Source: Limnanthes douglasii subsp. nivea
Taxonomy: Eukaryota; Streptophyta; Magnoliopsida; Brassicales; Limnanthaceae
NCBI GenBank assembly: GCA_036936605.1
Contig: JAUPFV010000002.1
Span: 202,205,273 to 202,269,272, forward strand
DNA length: 64,000 nucleotides
Direction of reading: 5' to 3'
Below are positions 42,677 through 55,300 of the stretch, in pieces (positions within the stretch are counted from its first letter, which is position 1; every line of letters starts with the position of its first letter). A program made the position numbers and the translations under genes. The notes under the pieces are model-generated. The model was not told where the DNA came from, did not search any database, and saw only the letters and a list, made by a program, of their open reading frames with translations.

Positions 42677-42681
42677 TTGCA

Positions 42682-42966
42682 TGAAAGAAACACAAACTGG
42701 TATATACAACACACACACAAATGTAAACGTTTAACTGAGAGGAGCAGGGTTAGAACTTCTTGGATATCTTGAATAGAAGGTTACAACGTTATAAATAGAG
42801 ACTAACACTTCAAGACTCATCTGCTCCCTATTAACTCTCCACTACTTCCACGAAATAATAACGGACACTACGACTTAATCACCCACTTGTACAAGCTGGT
42901 AACGTCTCTTATTTAAAACAAAATACAAAACGTAAAATACAAAACCAATTTAAATTAATTCCAACA
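42682..42966 (-). repeat. 3' LTR of the second copia element
   Basis: Minus strand TGTTGGAATTAATTTAAATT to TTTCTTTCA. TATAAATAGAG-type promoter motif (plus-strand GTTATAAATAGAGACTA near 42792 is palindromic enough to be read either way). Confidence 0.93.
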
Positions 42967-42980
42967 AGCACCTCCTGAAT

Positions 42981-45900
42981 TTAAACCTGGTTTTGAATCT
43001 TCCTGATGCCAAGGAGTGCACGCATCTTTTCGAACTTCACAGTGGCCATGGCTTTCGTCAAAATATCAGCACGTTGATCCTCTGTTCCAATGTGTTTGAT
43101 CACGATCTCACCTTTTTCAACGCACTCTCGAATAAAATGGTACCGGATGTCAATATGCTTAGAACGTCCATGAAAAACTGGATTTTTAGCCAAGTCTATC
43201 GCTGACTTGTTGTCTATGTAGAGCACTACAGGACCAACATCAGAATTAGTAAGTTTACCAAGCAAATTACGCAGCCATATGCCTTGACAAGCAGCCGCTG
43301 TAGCTGCCATAAACTCCGCTTCACAGGATGATAATGCCACACAACGTTGTTTCTGAGACACCCACGTGATCAAGCTCTCATTTAGGTAGAAAGCCATCCC
43401 TCCAGTACTCTTCCTATCTTCAATCTGCCCAGCCAAATCGCTGTCGGAATATCCTGACAACATGTTGTTATTGCTTCCCCTTGAATACACCAAACCATAT
43501 CTCAAAGTACCTTTTAAATACCTCAGAATTCGCTTAACAGCATTGAGGTGCATCTCAGTTGGTCGTTCCATGTAACGACTGACTATACCAACTGCAAATG
43601 CTATGTCTGGTCTAGTATGAACTAGATACCTTAATCCTCCCACAATGCTTTTAAACATAGTTGAATCAACAGCCTGTCCAGTTTCATCTTTGTGCAGTTG
43701 CAACGCTGGCTCCATAGGGTACTTCGTCGGTTTACATTCTGCCATGCCACTCTTCTCCAGGACCTTTCGAGCATAGGCCGACTGCTTCAATTCGATGTAC
43801 TCCTTAGTTTGCTTCACCTCAATCCCAAGATAGTGAGTCGATGTACTCCTTAGTTTGCTTCACCTCAATCCCAAGATAGTGAGAAAGCTTTCCTAGATCA
43901 GTCATATCAAATTTCCTGCCCATTTGTTCCTTGAACCTCTGAATTGTTGTTATACTCGAGCCCGTGATCAGCAAATCATCAACATATACCCCAATGGTTA
44001 AGACCTCTTCCTTCTCCCTTTTTATGTACACAGCATGCTCATAAGGACATTTTGTGAATCCCAAACTTTTCAAGCACTCGTTTAACTTCTCGTACCAGGC
44101 TCGTGGCGCCTGTCTAAGCCCATAAAGAGCCTTTATTAACTTATAGACCAAATGCTCCTTGCCTTGCTTCACAAAACCTTCGGGTTGTTGTACGTACACA
44201 TCTTCATGCAGGTCGCCATTCAAGAAAGCTGACTTGACATCTAGATGATGAATTTCCCAACCACGATTTGCAGCCAACGCCAATAATAGCCTTACAGTTT
44301 CCAATCGTGTGACAGGTGCGAACGCCTCCTCAAAATCAACCCCTTGTTTCTGAACGTAACCCTTCGCGACGAGCCTCGCCTTATGCTTTATAATTTCACC
44401 TTCTGTGTTCCTTTTTAGTTTGTACACCCATTTCAGGCCAATGGGTTTGTGCCCAGGTGACAATTCCACAAGCTGCCAAGTGCAATTTTTTTCTATTGCT
44501 TCTATTTCGCTCTCCATAGCCTTCCCCCATGATCTTTCTTGGACAGCTTGTTTATATGTGACTGGCTCCTCCATACTGAGAAACAGCAACTCATCTCCAC
44601 CAAGCTCGATTTCGACTGTATCAGCATAAATGTCGCGCAAAGACCTGAAGCGCGTTGGCACACTGCTACTCCCAGTTTCTGCTGAACTGACTTCACTCGA
44701 CTGTGTTAATGAAGTCGGTGTTGCCTGTGTTGCCTGTGACTCAGTCGAATGAGAGGACTGTACAGGAGTGTTAGGCTCTGTTGAAGACTCCTCATTACCG
44801 AGCTCTGTCAAAGACTCCTCATTACCGTTTTCTGTTGCTTCCGTCGAGATTACAGAGTCAACCACCACGAAATGGGTGTGAGTCTCTCCAACTACACTGT
44901 CATCATTAGCCCATTTCCATGACTTAAGCTCGTCGAAATACACATCTCTGCTAACATGAACTCTGTTCTCTTCTGGGTCATACAGTCGATGTGCTTTTGT
45001 ACCAGGCTCTCTTCCAAAATAAACTACTGACTTTGACCGATCATCCAGTTTCCTTGTATGAATGCCAGGCACCTTCATGTAAGCACAACAGCCAAAAATT
45101 CTTATGTGACTAATATCTGGCTTCTTACCTGACCAAGCTGCGTATGGAGTGTCAGTAGAGAGAGCACGTGTGGGCAGTCTGTTAAGCACATAAACAGAGT
45201 GTCGTACTGCTTCGCCCCAAAATCTAGATGGGACATGCTTCTCCTTTAATAAACTTCTAGCCATTGACACCACCGTTCGGTTCCTTCGCTCTGCCACTCC
45301 ATTTTGCTGTGGAGAGTAAGGGGCTGTATATTGTCTCATGATCCCAGCGTCTTCACAGACACTTGTAAACTGATGTGAGCAAAATTCTCCTCCTCTGTCC
45401 GTACGCAGGGCTTTAATCTTTTCCTCAGAGTCTTTTTCAACAAGACGCTTGAATCTTATAAATGCTCCTAATGCTTCATCTTTGGTTGACAGAAAATAAA
45501 CCCACATTGCACGACTAAAGTCATCAACAAAAAGTAGAAAATACCTCTTGCCGGATGGTGTTGATGGTGTGATTGGTCCGCAAATATCTCCATGCACTAA
45601 TTCCAGCACCTTGGTTGATCTGTAACTCGATTGTGAAGGAAAGGGAGTTCTTGTTTGCTTTGCCATTAAACAGTCCTTACACAGTGCCTTTGGATGCATC
45701 ATTTTGGGCAGGCCATAAACCATCTTATTCCGAGTCATAAGTTTTAATGCATCAAAGTTCACATGGCCTAAGCGAGAGTGCCAGAGCCACGAGTCCCTTT
45801 CCAATTTTGCAAGTAGACAAGCACCCTTGGATTCCTTGGATTCTTCCAGCAAGATCTTGTATAGACGATTTGCTGATCGTCTAACTTTCATCAATAGCTT

Positions 45901-47170
45901 CCCATCCCCGTCATGCACCCACAGAAACTCACCATGTAACACCACTTTATTACCTTCTTCTGACATTTGCCCAAGGCTAATTATGTTGTTGCACAGATTT
46001 GGAATGTAGAGGACATTGTTAAACACTATTTCTTCTCCGGTTTTGCAAACAAACGTGATCGACCCTTTTCCTTTAATGCATACCGTTGACCCATCTCCAA
46101 GTTTTACTTCGCCTGTCACGTCTTCATTTATCTGTGAGAACTTTGACCTGTCCCCAGTCATGTGATTTGAAGCCGTTGTCTAAGTACCACAGGTGTGACG
46201 TTTTTCTCTCTGTTATATTTCTCTCCAACTTTGGGATGGCCCTTTCTTCATTCACCAAGGCCAACTCAGTCAGCTTTTCATCTGATTCTGACAGTAACAG
46301 AGCAGGTTCGTCGTCCTTGATCTGCACCAAGTTTGCTTCACTTCTTTGACCCCGTTCTCGTCGTGGCCTCTTACACTCTATAGCATAGTGACCCAAAATA
46401 CTACAATTAAAACACCTTACAGTGGTTCTATCACGACCAGTACCCTGGAGACCGCGTCCCCCACGTCCTCCTTCTCGATTCCGTTTCATCCAGTCCTCTC
46501 GAGTGAGAAGAAGTTTGTCCTCATTCTTCTCGCGCCTGGACCACTCCTCTTCTGTCAATAACAGTTTGTTTCCCGTAGTCACACTTTGACCTTTCAACCT
46601 TTCCTCATGAGCTTGTAAAGACCCAATAGCTTCTTCGATTGTCATTGATTCTAAATCTCCAAATTGCTCAATTGTTGAAGTAATTTGTAGAAATTTAGAT
46701 GGAACAGCCCGAAGTAGCTTCTTGACAACGTACGACTCCTCCATTTCATCACCTAAGGCTCGGATAGTGGACACCAGTCCGTTGAGCTTCATGTAGAACG
46801 CGTCGAGTTGTTCACTGTCATCCATACGCAGCGACTCAAATTCCGCCTTCAACGTCTGAATTCTGGCCTTCCTCACCTTATCAGCCCCTTGACACATGAC
46901 CTTGATGGCTTCCCAGCCATCCTTTGCTGTCTTCTTCTCAGAAATGGATAACAGCATCTCTTCAGGTATGCCTTGGTAGATCATGGCCAAAGCGACCTTG
47001 TCATTCTTCTCATGAATCACTGCTTCGGCATCACTCGGTTCTACTGCTGCCCAAACTCCCTGGGCCTGCATAAAAACCTTCATCTTTAACGCCCACGCTG
47101 TGTAATTCCCCTTAGACAACATTGGATACGTTAGCCCAAAAGATCCAGCCTTGCCTTTCCCCGCGTCCAT
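42981..47170 (-). pseudogene. gag-pol of the second copia element
   Basis: ATG 47170 (MDAGKGKAG). Gag includes NYTAWALKMKVFMQAQGVW and a zinc knuckle CFNCSILGHYAIEC. The protease motif WYLDNG is followed by a frameshift that looks like a 2-nt deletion (46124-46161). Integrase has the HHCC finger (HSRLGHVNFDALK, CKDCLMAKQ) and all three catalytic acids (VHGDICGPI, RTDRGGEFCSH, NGVAERRNRT). Reverse transcriptase has VDFEEAFAPVTRLETVR, HHLDVKSAFLNGDL, ALYGLRQAPRAWY and YVDDLLITG. A 46-bp tandem duplication (43792-43883) then shifts frame. RNase H (SDSDLAGQIEDRKSTGG, SSCEAEFMAATAA, SKHIDIRYHFIRECV) continues to the stop at 42981. Otherwise open. Confidence 0.93.
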
Positions 47171-47210
47171 CTGAAAGAGAACACCCTGAATGCCGTGCTC
47201 TGATACCAAG

Positions 47211-47497
47211 TGAAAGAAACACAAACTGGTATATACAACACACACACACAAATGTAAACGTTTAACTGAGAGGAGCAGAGTTAGAACTTCTTGGATATCT
47301 TGAATAGAAGGTTACAACGTTATAAATAGAGACTAGCACTTCAAGACTCATCTGCTCCCTATTAACTCTCCACTACTTCCACGAAATAATAACGGACACT
47401 ACGACTTAATCACCCACTTGTACAAGCTGGTAACGTCTCTTATTTAAAACAAAATACAAAACGTAAAATACAAAACCAATTTAAATTAATTCCAACA
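47211..47497 (-). repeat. 5' LTR of the second copia element
   Basis: 287 bp; matches 42682-42966 with two substitutions and one extra AC dinucleotide. Confidence 0.93.
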
Positions 47498-47509
47498 TTG
47501 CATCAGCAC

Positions 47510-47730
47510 CATTTCCTCGGATTGGCAGCAGGTGCAGATGCGTTTGCAAAACTGAAAGTGAAAGAAGTCAAGATCGGTCGTCCTAATATTTTTTCAGTTT
47601 GGACTTTGGATTCTTTGTCGAGGCTGATGTTACCGGAGAAGGTCCTATCGAAGAAACTTTTGGACCACCTTGTTGTTATGGCGGTCAAACAAACCAAGTT
47701 GCATGGAAAGGACCGACAAAAGGACTCTTT
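47510..47730 (+). pseudogene. LHCB2 copy 3, C-terminal fragment
   Basis: The plus strand reads LGLAAGADAFAKLKVKEVKIGR, matching [22 protein letters not shown] of LHCB2. After a frameshift it reads GFFVEADVTGEGPIEETF, matching [20 protein letters not shown]. It includes the chlorophyll-binding Glu/Arg pair of the third helix, but the upstream four-fifths of the gene is absent on both sides of the adjacent copia element. It is the third member of a tandem LHCB2 array and is dead. Confidence 0.85.
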
Positions 47731-47797
47731 TTGGAAACAAACATCATTTGCGGTGAGCCCTATGGTACAATATCACAGGCTGCATTAAAATAAGGCC

Positions 47798-49412
47798 TTT
47801 GGTTAAATTAGGTCCATTTTCGATAAGCAGTCCTAATTTTAACTATTTCTACACAAATTTTAATTAGTTCCATTATTTTATACAAAATACTCTCTCAATT
47901 TTCAGTAAGCCCTAACCCTAAAAACAAATCATCCCTAAAACCAAAATACAATTTAGCCCATCTTTCTTCTTTTTTTCTTCAACCCTCCAAAACACCAAAC
48001 TCAAATTAGCTCCAACTTCAATCATCTTCTCGTTCCACAACAATTCTACTAGATTCACACTCAGTCAAGAACAAGAATAGGAAAATGAAGAGTTAACATC
48101 TCTAAATCTTGTTTTTGTTGATTATATTTATTTTTAGATTTGTGATAGTTTATAGTGAAATACGTGTTTATAGTATTACAATGATGTTATGAATGTTTTG
48201 TTGTGGCTGATTTGGTGTTTTAGAAGTAGATTTAGGAATCAGTTCGAGGTCATTCAATGGTCGAAAATTTCTGATTCGTGTTTATCCCGCCGGGCGAAAA
48301 ATAGTTCCACTGGCGGAGAATGTATTTTTTTCCGGGTTTCGTGGTTACCCCGCCGGGTGAAAAGTAGTCCAACCGTCGGGGAATGAGTTTTTTTTACAGG
48401 TGTATTTGTTACCCCGCCGGGTGAAAAGTAGTCCCACCGGCGGGGAATGTATTTTTTTCGGGTTTCTTGAAAAGTAGTCTCACCTTCTGAATCCATCCTT
48501 CAATGATTTGGTTTTTACAAAAAAAATTGTTGGGTTTCGGAGGTTCGGAGGTTTTTTCTGTAAAAACCAAATCAAGGATGGATTCAGAAGGTGAGATTAC
48601 TTTTCACGAAACCTGCGAAAAAAAACATTCCCCCGCAAGTGGGACTACTTTTCAGCCTGCGGGGTAACAAATACACCTGCAAAAAAAACTCATTCCCCGC
48701 CGGTTGGAGTACTTTTCAGCCGGTGGGGTAACCACGAAACCTGGAAAAAAATACATTCCCCGTCGGTGGGACTACTTTTCACCCGGCCGGGGTAACCACT
48801 AACCAGAAATTTTCGACCATTGAAGAATCTCGAACCGATTCCTAAATCTAGCTCTAAAATACCGAATAAGCCACATCAAAAATACATTTCCCGTCGGTGG
48901 GACTACTTTTCACCCGGCCGGGGTAACCACTAACCAGAAATTTTCGACCATTGAAGAATCTCGAACCGATTCCTAAATCTAGCTCTAAAACACCGAATAA
49001 GCCACATCAAAACATTCATAACATCACTATACTATAAACATGTATTTCACTATAAAATAGCACAAATCTACAAAAAAAACTATAATCAACAAAAACAAGA
49101 TTTAGAGATGTTAACTCTTCATTTCCCATTCTTGTTCTTGACTGAGTGTGAATCTAGTAGGGTTGTCGTGGAATGAGAAGATGAGTTGAAGTTGGAGCTA
49201 ATTTGAGTTTGGTGTTTTGAAGGTTTGAAGAAAAAAGAGAAGAGAAGAAAGATGGGCTGAATTGTGTTTTGATTTTGAGGATGGTTAGTTTTTAGGGTTA
49301 GGGCTTAGTGAAAATTGAGAGGATATTTTGAGTAAAATAATAGAACTACTTAACATTTGTATGGAAATGGTTAAAATTGGCGCTTATCAAAAATGACCCT
49401 AATTTAGCCAAA
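47798..49412. mobile_element. Foldback element, about 1.6 kb, with GC-rich internal hairpin repeats
   Basis: A giant inverted repeat. The left end TTTGGTTAAATTAGG is matched by the right-end complement TTTGGCTAAATTAGG, and complementarity continues through AGCCCTAACCCTAAAAAC to the centre near 48530 (TTTGGTTTTTACA with TGTAAAAACCAAA). Arms are about 720 and 870 bp. The right arm contains a 131-bp tandem duplication (48751-48881, 48882-49012). Each arm has three to four 60-65-bp units of CCCCGCCGGGTGAAAAGTAG with CCGGCGGGG, themselves hairpins. No ORF of note. Target duplication not identified. Confidence 0.8.
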
Positions 49413-49647
49413 CCCATAGATATAATCTATGCCGTAAAAGCTTGGCCAAAACCAACTACATTTTCGGTGCATAGTTGAGCATACACAAGTTTTTCCTTTA
49501 TTAGAGCACCAAATTTGTACAATTAGGATCTTATATCGCTTGCGATGGCTAATAAAAGAACAAAGTAAATATTTAATTGCTATTCGAATTAACTAAAGCT
49601 AAAAAAATAAAAACTAATACTAATATTAATGCATGGACTGAAAAGTA

Positions 49648-50914
49648 CTAAGCCCATAGAGCCATGACTGACATGCCACCAGCCCCTAACAATACAGCAA
49701 CATAGCAGAATCCTTGCAGCTTCATGTTTCCTTGCAATCTTTGTCCTAAGAAATCGGCCGCTAGAAGCTCGACCAGAGCCATATAGTTAAGTAACCCAGC
49801 TGATGCTGCGTTGAGTAATCCAACCACAATCAAAGCCGCAGGACTGTCCTCGCTATACACGTTTGATAAGGCGATCCCAAGTACTATTCCCAATGGCGTG
49901 GTGACCGAAAAAAAGAAGGCCATCAGACTTTTCACTTTTGTTCCATACTCCGCCTAGTCAACAATGCAAACAACCATGCATAAAGCCGAATTATCAGCAG
50001 GACGTACAGTCTTACAACAAAAACCGTTCATCAATCAATTACTTTTAGCTTTTAACCTACAAAAATGAGTGATTGATTACCTGAAGTATGCATCCACCTA
50101 GACCCATTCCTTCGAAGAGTTGGTGGAAGCAAAGAGCGGCTATAAGCGGTCGGATTGTACATGGATTTTCCGATGCGCCCATTGACAGCCCGATCACTAC
50201 TGAGTGCACCACAATACCCATTTCTAAGACCTACACCACTTTCATTTGATTTGATTAGATTGAATTTCTATAAATTAAAATGATCAGTGGTTGAGAAAGG
50301 ACTGTGTCAAGTGGTACCTGAGCCACAACTCGTTTTTTTAGCAGCGTCTCTTCTAATCCTTTGGCTTCGTCGACTTTAAAATCATAGCCTTTGTTCTCGG
50401 TCTCCACGTCATCGATTCGACCGGCCGTACTAGTACCATTGATTAACCCACACTGGCACTTTTTATAATAGCTGAGAGCGAATGAATCGACCATCAAAGT
50501 CAAAATGGCAGCCAGCATCGCCACAAACGTGGTAAACGGAAACATCCTCCAAGGATACTCAGGCAGACAGAGTGATGTCAAATCGTTGAAAGAATCAGGC
50601 AATACGTGCATGTAACCTGTCGCTAGAATAACCCCAGAGGCAAACGCTTTAACCAATATGAAGATATCTTTTTCCGGACTCAGGGCCGGAATGGAGCGAG
50701 TAAGGAGTGGTAGTGTAACGCCGATCATACTCGCCACTAGAATCGAAGAAATGGCTACGAGTTTCAATTTGAGTGACTCGCTTTTGCTGTGACACCCGCC
50801 TTCAGATTCCGACCTGCACGACTCGGCGGCCGAAGAAGTGCTGTTTCCGGTGGATTCACTCGATATTTCCGATGCCAAAGAAATTATTAAAATGAGAACT
50901 AAGATGAACTTCAT
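49648..50914 (-). CDS. ZIP-family metal (Zn/Fe) transporter
   Basis: Membrane carrier that moves divalent metal (zinc, iron, manganese) into the cytoplasm. Exons 50914-50318, 50230-50081 and 49953-49648 (introns 87 and 127 nt) give 350 aa, normal for plant ZIPs. Signal peptide [21 protein letters not shown]1-3 ([56 protein letters not shown]); the metal-binding TM4 [12 protein letters not shown] and TM5 [15 protein letters not shown] with their His and Glu residues; TM6-8 to the conserved C-terminus [10 protein letters not shown]. Sequence is close to the IRT1/IRT2-type branch. The cytosolic loop between TM3 and TM4, normally His-rich, has no histidine here. The start is the only ATG giving a signal peptide. 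No lesion seen. Confidence 0.93.
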
Positions 50915-50937
50915 TGTTAGGGTTTCAAAGACAGATG

Positions 50938-50980
50938 TTCTTTTAAGTTTTGTTCTTTTGTTCTTTTGTTCTTTTGTTCT
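50938..50980. repeat. TTTTGTTC microsatellite in the ZIP 5' leader
   Basis: TTTTGTTC or TTTGTTCT repeated about five times, 25-65 bp upstream of the ZIP start codon. Confidence 0.85.
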
Positions 50981-52019
50981 TTTGGGAGTGAGAGACGGAT
51001 GAGAGTGACGATGGTTTCCTTAAAAACTTGAATTCCAGTTTAACGGTTTCTTCGCGGTTTGAGGCAATCAAATGTTAAATACCATAATGCCCTTCGAATG
51101 TTTTCATATGACATAGTTTTAATTATTAGTGTCTACGTTTTGCGACTTAATCGGGTAATTTAGGAATGTAAATCTAAGCTTGTGGTCATCAGGTGTTCCT
51201 CTCGTTGTTAAGTAATAGATTCGTGTGACACAACAAGTCACAGGCTGACATGGCATACTCCATCTATCTTATAAGTGTGGGTGGTTGGTGCGTCATGGTG
51301 AATGTGGAATTATATTCTTCAAAACGACAATATTACTGTCCGCCTGGATAATTATGTCCAACGTGGGTAATATAAACGGCTGCCAGTGTAAAATGGTATA
51401 GTTAAGATAATAATAGGACATTGATTGAGCACTTAGCTATCGTAATAGATAGGCTTAAATAAAGAATCTTCTTTTATTTTATCTATCGTTTTTAAAATCA
51501 GTCAAAATCTATAAATTAACTTTATTATTTACAAAAATTCATAAGTGTCAAACTATATATACCAAATTCAGGTTTAAGTATGCCCAATTTTGAGTATACA
51601 CAAAGTTGATCTAAGTATACCCAATTTTTTCCAAAAATACCATTTTCTAGGTATATAAGCCAAATTTTTTTTACTAACTTTTTTTTAAGCATAGTCCTTA
51701 TATTTAATAATAGAAATTTGAATACAAATTGGCGCTAGTTTTTGGAGCCAAAATTTTAAAGCCTAGATCTCAACTATGATTACATATGTATTGACTATCA
51801 AAACTATTAGGCTGCTGAACCATTGAAGTTCAACATATTAAACGCTTTCCTTGGATTTGAGAAGTTTCTTTTGCTCTTAACCAACACAAGACATTAGGCC
51901 TAAGGAGTGCAGCCATAGCCCAGCTTTAGTGCATCCAGCTGCTGAAAATAGCAACTCCATTTAGGCAAGTTAAGCCATAAAGTCTTTAAGCCACAGTCCC
52001 CCATCATTCGATCATTACA
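50981..52019. other. Intergenic region upstream of the ZIP gene
   Basis: Includes the ZIP promoter (not resolved to motifs). A short duplicated phrase, AAGTATGCCCAATTTTGAG and AAGTATACCCAATTTTTTCC, lies near 51575-51625. No gene seen. Confidence 0.4.
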
Positions 52020-52021
52020 TC

Positions 52022-52260
52022 TCACTCATCAGCAACGAAAACAGCTTCCCTATCACCAGTTTGGTTCACTTCTTTCTTGTCATCAGCCACTGCTTCCCGA
52101 TCATCAGCTTGAATCCTAGCTTCCTCAGCTTTGATGATAGTCTCCTTGCCAACATACTTAGTAAGACACTGCTTCCTGATCATCAGCTTCTTTAGCTTCT
52201 TTATCATCAGCTTGGATCACTTTTTTTCTATCATCAGCAACATTTGGACACCTATATTAT
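52022..52260 (-). other. Acidic repeat-like ORF fragment, doubtful
   Basis: Minus-strand sequence encodes repeats of ADD(R/K)EA type (RIQADDREAVADDKKEVNQT) over about 80 residues with one frame break. It may be the tail of a decayed gene or of the adjacent LINE's 3' region. I recognise no family. Confidence 0.25.
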
Positions 52261-52366
52261 ACAATCTGCTTCTCAAGAGTCGAGCAGGAGCCTGAAGACT
52301 CATACTTACAATGAACAAGATTATATATACTTATTCAGAGGTTATATATTGCAAACCAAGACTTTC

Positions 52367-55300
52367 TTACACTAGAATAGATTTAAGGTCTGCAGGAGCT
52401 GTCATATAATTATATTCTAGCTTCATCTTGCACTTTAACGTCCATCGAGCTAACCAGTCGGCAACACTATTCTGGTCTCTAAATATGTGGTTAAGAGACA
52501 TAGACGGGGCTATCATTAATCTACAGCAGTTGATAATAGGATTAAGAGGCCAATGAATGGCTTCATTGTTACCATTCTTAACAAAATCGACTAACAAGGA
52601 AGAGTCAGATTCAATATCTATATTAGTTAATCCTTTAGAGTTACAGATTAGCAAACCTTCCATAAGATCTCGGGCCTCAGCCATAATAGGAGATAACTTA
52701 CCGTATACGTTACCATAGGCCAGGATTAGGTTGCCTTCATGGTCTCGAATTATGATGCCAGCACTAGCCTCACCATTGTAAAGCACAGAAGCATCTGTAT
52801 TAAGTTTAAATGTACTATATGCAGGATGATTCCATTTAAGGATCGAAGGTCTTTTACTGACATTACAAGTTAAGTGTAAAAAGCCAAAACTCTTAGCAAT
52901 AGTTCTATCATTAGACCAGTGAGATGTTTTGAAGATGCCAGCCACATTCATATAATTAAGAATTTTATACACTTCATTTATGATGGAGTTAGAATGAACT
53001 CTAATGTTCTTAAACTTAGATTGGTTTCTAAACTTCCAAATTGAGCTAATGATTAAAGAAGGAATAACATTCCTTATATGATTCCTCTTACTAGCAGACC
53101 ATGACCAGATTCCAGACATGTGATTTGGGGTCATATATCTAAAGATCTTAACATTAAAGTGATCAGCAAAATGAAGCCAAGCAGCCCAAGATATATTGCA
53201 AGCAATGAAAATGTGATTTGTTGTTTCACAGTTTTGACAAAATTGACATTTTGAAACAATTATCGAGTGTCTTTTCCTAAGGATTGAATCAGTTGAGATG
53301 TAATTATTAATCAATTTCCAATTAATGAAAGCATGTTTTTTGGGAGTAATATCATTCCAGATGTTAGAAAACAAACTAGATTCAGCATGATGAGTACGAA
53401 GATTATCCCATGTATCTTTAAAACTAAAATTACCCGTTGTTGATAAGCTCCAAATTATCTCGTCTTTGTTGTTGTGGTTGATAGGACACTCGTGGATACG
53501 TTGTAAATCTTCCTGGCTGATCAGATTAACAATACTAGTAAGATTTCATTTGAAGTTGGACCAATATTGATTCACTTTTTCCTGATAATACCAGTTGTTA
53601 TCAACATTGTTGTCAAGAGATAAGAGAGGGTCAGAGCTGGACCATCTATCCAACCAGAAGTCCACACAACCATCTCCTAATGACCAGCAGATGTACTTCT
53701 CAGCAACAGGCTTGATCTTCATTAATCTCCTCCACACCATTGAACCTTTAACATTAGGGAGGAGCTGCAAATGATGTTTATTCTTACAATAAATGTCATG
53801 AAAAAAGTTAGCCCATAGCAACTTGTTATCCCTAAAATGAAGCCAAAGTTTACAAGAGGTAGTATTTTGAACATCTTCCGAATTTCTAATGTTCAAACCT
53901 CCCTCCTTGTAAGCTTTACAGATGCTTTTCCAACTACACCAGTGGATTTTACGATCAGTACTGGTGGAACCCCAAAGAAAGCTATTAAAAGCCTTTTCAA
54001 TTTTGTTGATGATGTTGTTGAGGATAACATTGCTTTGTATCCAGTAGACAACAATGTTCATAAGCACTGAATTAATCAATGTAATTCTACCCGCAAATGA
54101 CAAATGCTTAGATTCCCATTCAGCAATTCTGTTATTAATCTTAAGAAGATTGATATAGATAGCACCCTTATTGTTTGTGCTGATAGTGATGCCAAGATAG
54201 ACCGTGGGAAGCATGGCGTTGTTGAAACTAGTAATATTTGAGATGGTGTTTAATTTGATATCATCTATACCATTAGCAGTGATAACTTTAGTCTTATTTT
54301 TGTTGATAATTTGCCCAGAAGCAAGTTGATATTCCTGCAAGAAAAGATTAAGTGAAGCTAATGTAGCTTCCTTGCTGTTAGTGAAGAGTAAACTATCATC
54401 AGCAAAGCAAAATTACTGATACACATACTATTGCGACTTCTATATCTCATATACTTGTTATTTTGAAAAAGCAGTGAGATGCCTCTAAGCAAGACTTCCT
54501 CAGCAATAATAAAGAGGCTATGTGAAAGTGGATCCCCTTGCCTCAGACCTTTGGCTGTTTTGAAATAGCCAAAAGAAGCCCCATTTATTAAGATAGAAAC
54601 ATTGACATTAGATATCATACTACTGATTAAAGTTCTAAAACGTTTTGAAAACCCAAAGAAGCTCAAGACTTTGATGATGAAATGATGACTGATCTTATCA
54701 AAAGCTTTGCACATGTCTAATTGAATGATTATATTCTGGTCCTTGACTTTCCTATTTAAATCATGAAGTAATTCCTTGTCTATTATAACGTTTGATTGAA
54801 TGTTATTACCAGGAACAAAACCACCTTGAGAGCTAGATATTATTTTAGGCAAAAGGGGAATAAGCCTATCATTCAGGATCTTAGCCATAATACGGTTAAG
54901 CAAAGAACATACACTAATTGGACGATAGTCACTCCAAGTAATAGGGTTAGTTGACTTGGGAATAAGGCAAATTCCAGTAGCTAGAATGGTATAACCTCTA
55001 ATGAAGTGATGGAGAACAAAAAAAGATCAACTTTAATAATGTTCCAACACTTTTTATAAAAAAAATAGATTGAAACCATCCATACATGCAATACTTGAGG
55101 CCTTCAAGTTGTTGATTGTTTTGAGAACTTCATCTTCTAGAGGGAGCTTGAGCAAACTCTTGTTATCTTCTTGAGTGATGATGTTGGGAATGAAATTAAA
55201 CATAGGATGATTCAATCTGTCCATCTCTTCTTGTTTGTCTCTATATGGCTTACTGGCAAGAGCATTAGTGAAAAAGGATACTGCAGATTCACCTATTAGG

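Larger units (their letters stand above)
42682..47497 (-). mobile_element. Second Ty1/copia retrotransposon, young, with two lesions
   Basis: On the minus strand: 5' LTR 47497-47211, primer site TGGTATCAGAGCA right after it, gag-pol 47170-42981, 3' LTR 42966-42682. The target duplication TTGCA is perfect (42677-42681, 47498-47502). The LTRs (287 and 285 bp) differ by two substitutions and one AC unit of a microsatellite. Total 4816 bp. It sits at the edge of an LHCB scrap. Confidence 0.97.

Noticed and set aside
48189..48496. ORFs on both strands in the foldback element with LPRRVKSSPTVGE-like repeats
   Set aside because: They come from the GC-rich hairpin repeats and are present in both orientations.
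53837..54070. Plus-strand ORF opposite the LINE reverse transcriptase
   Set aside because: Shadow of a recognised coding region on the minus strand.
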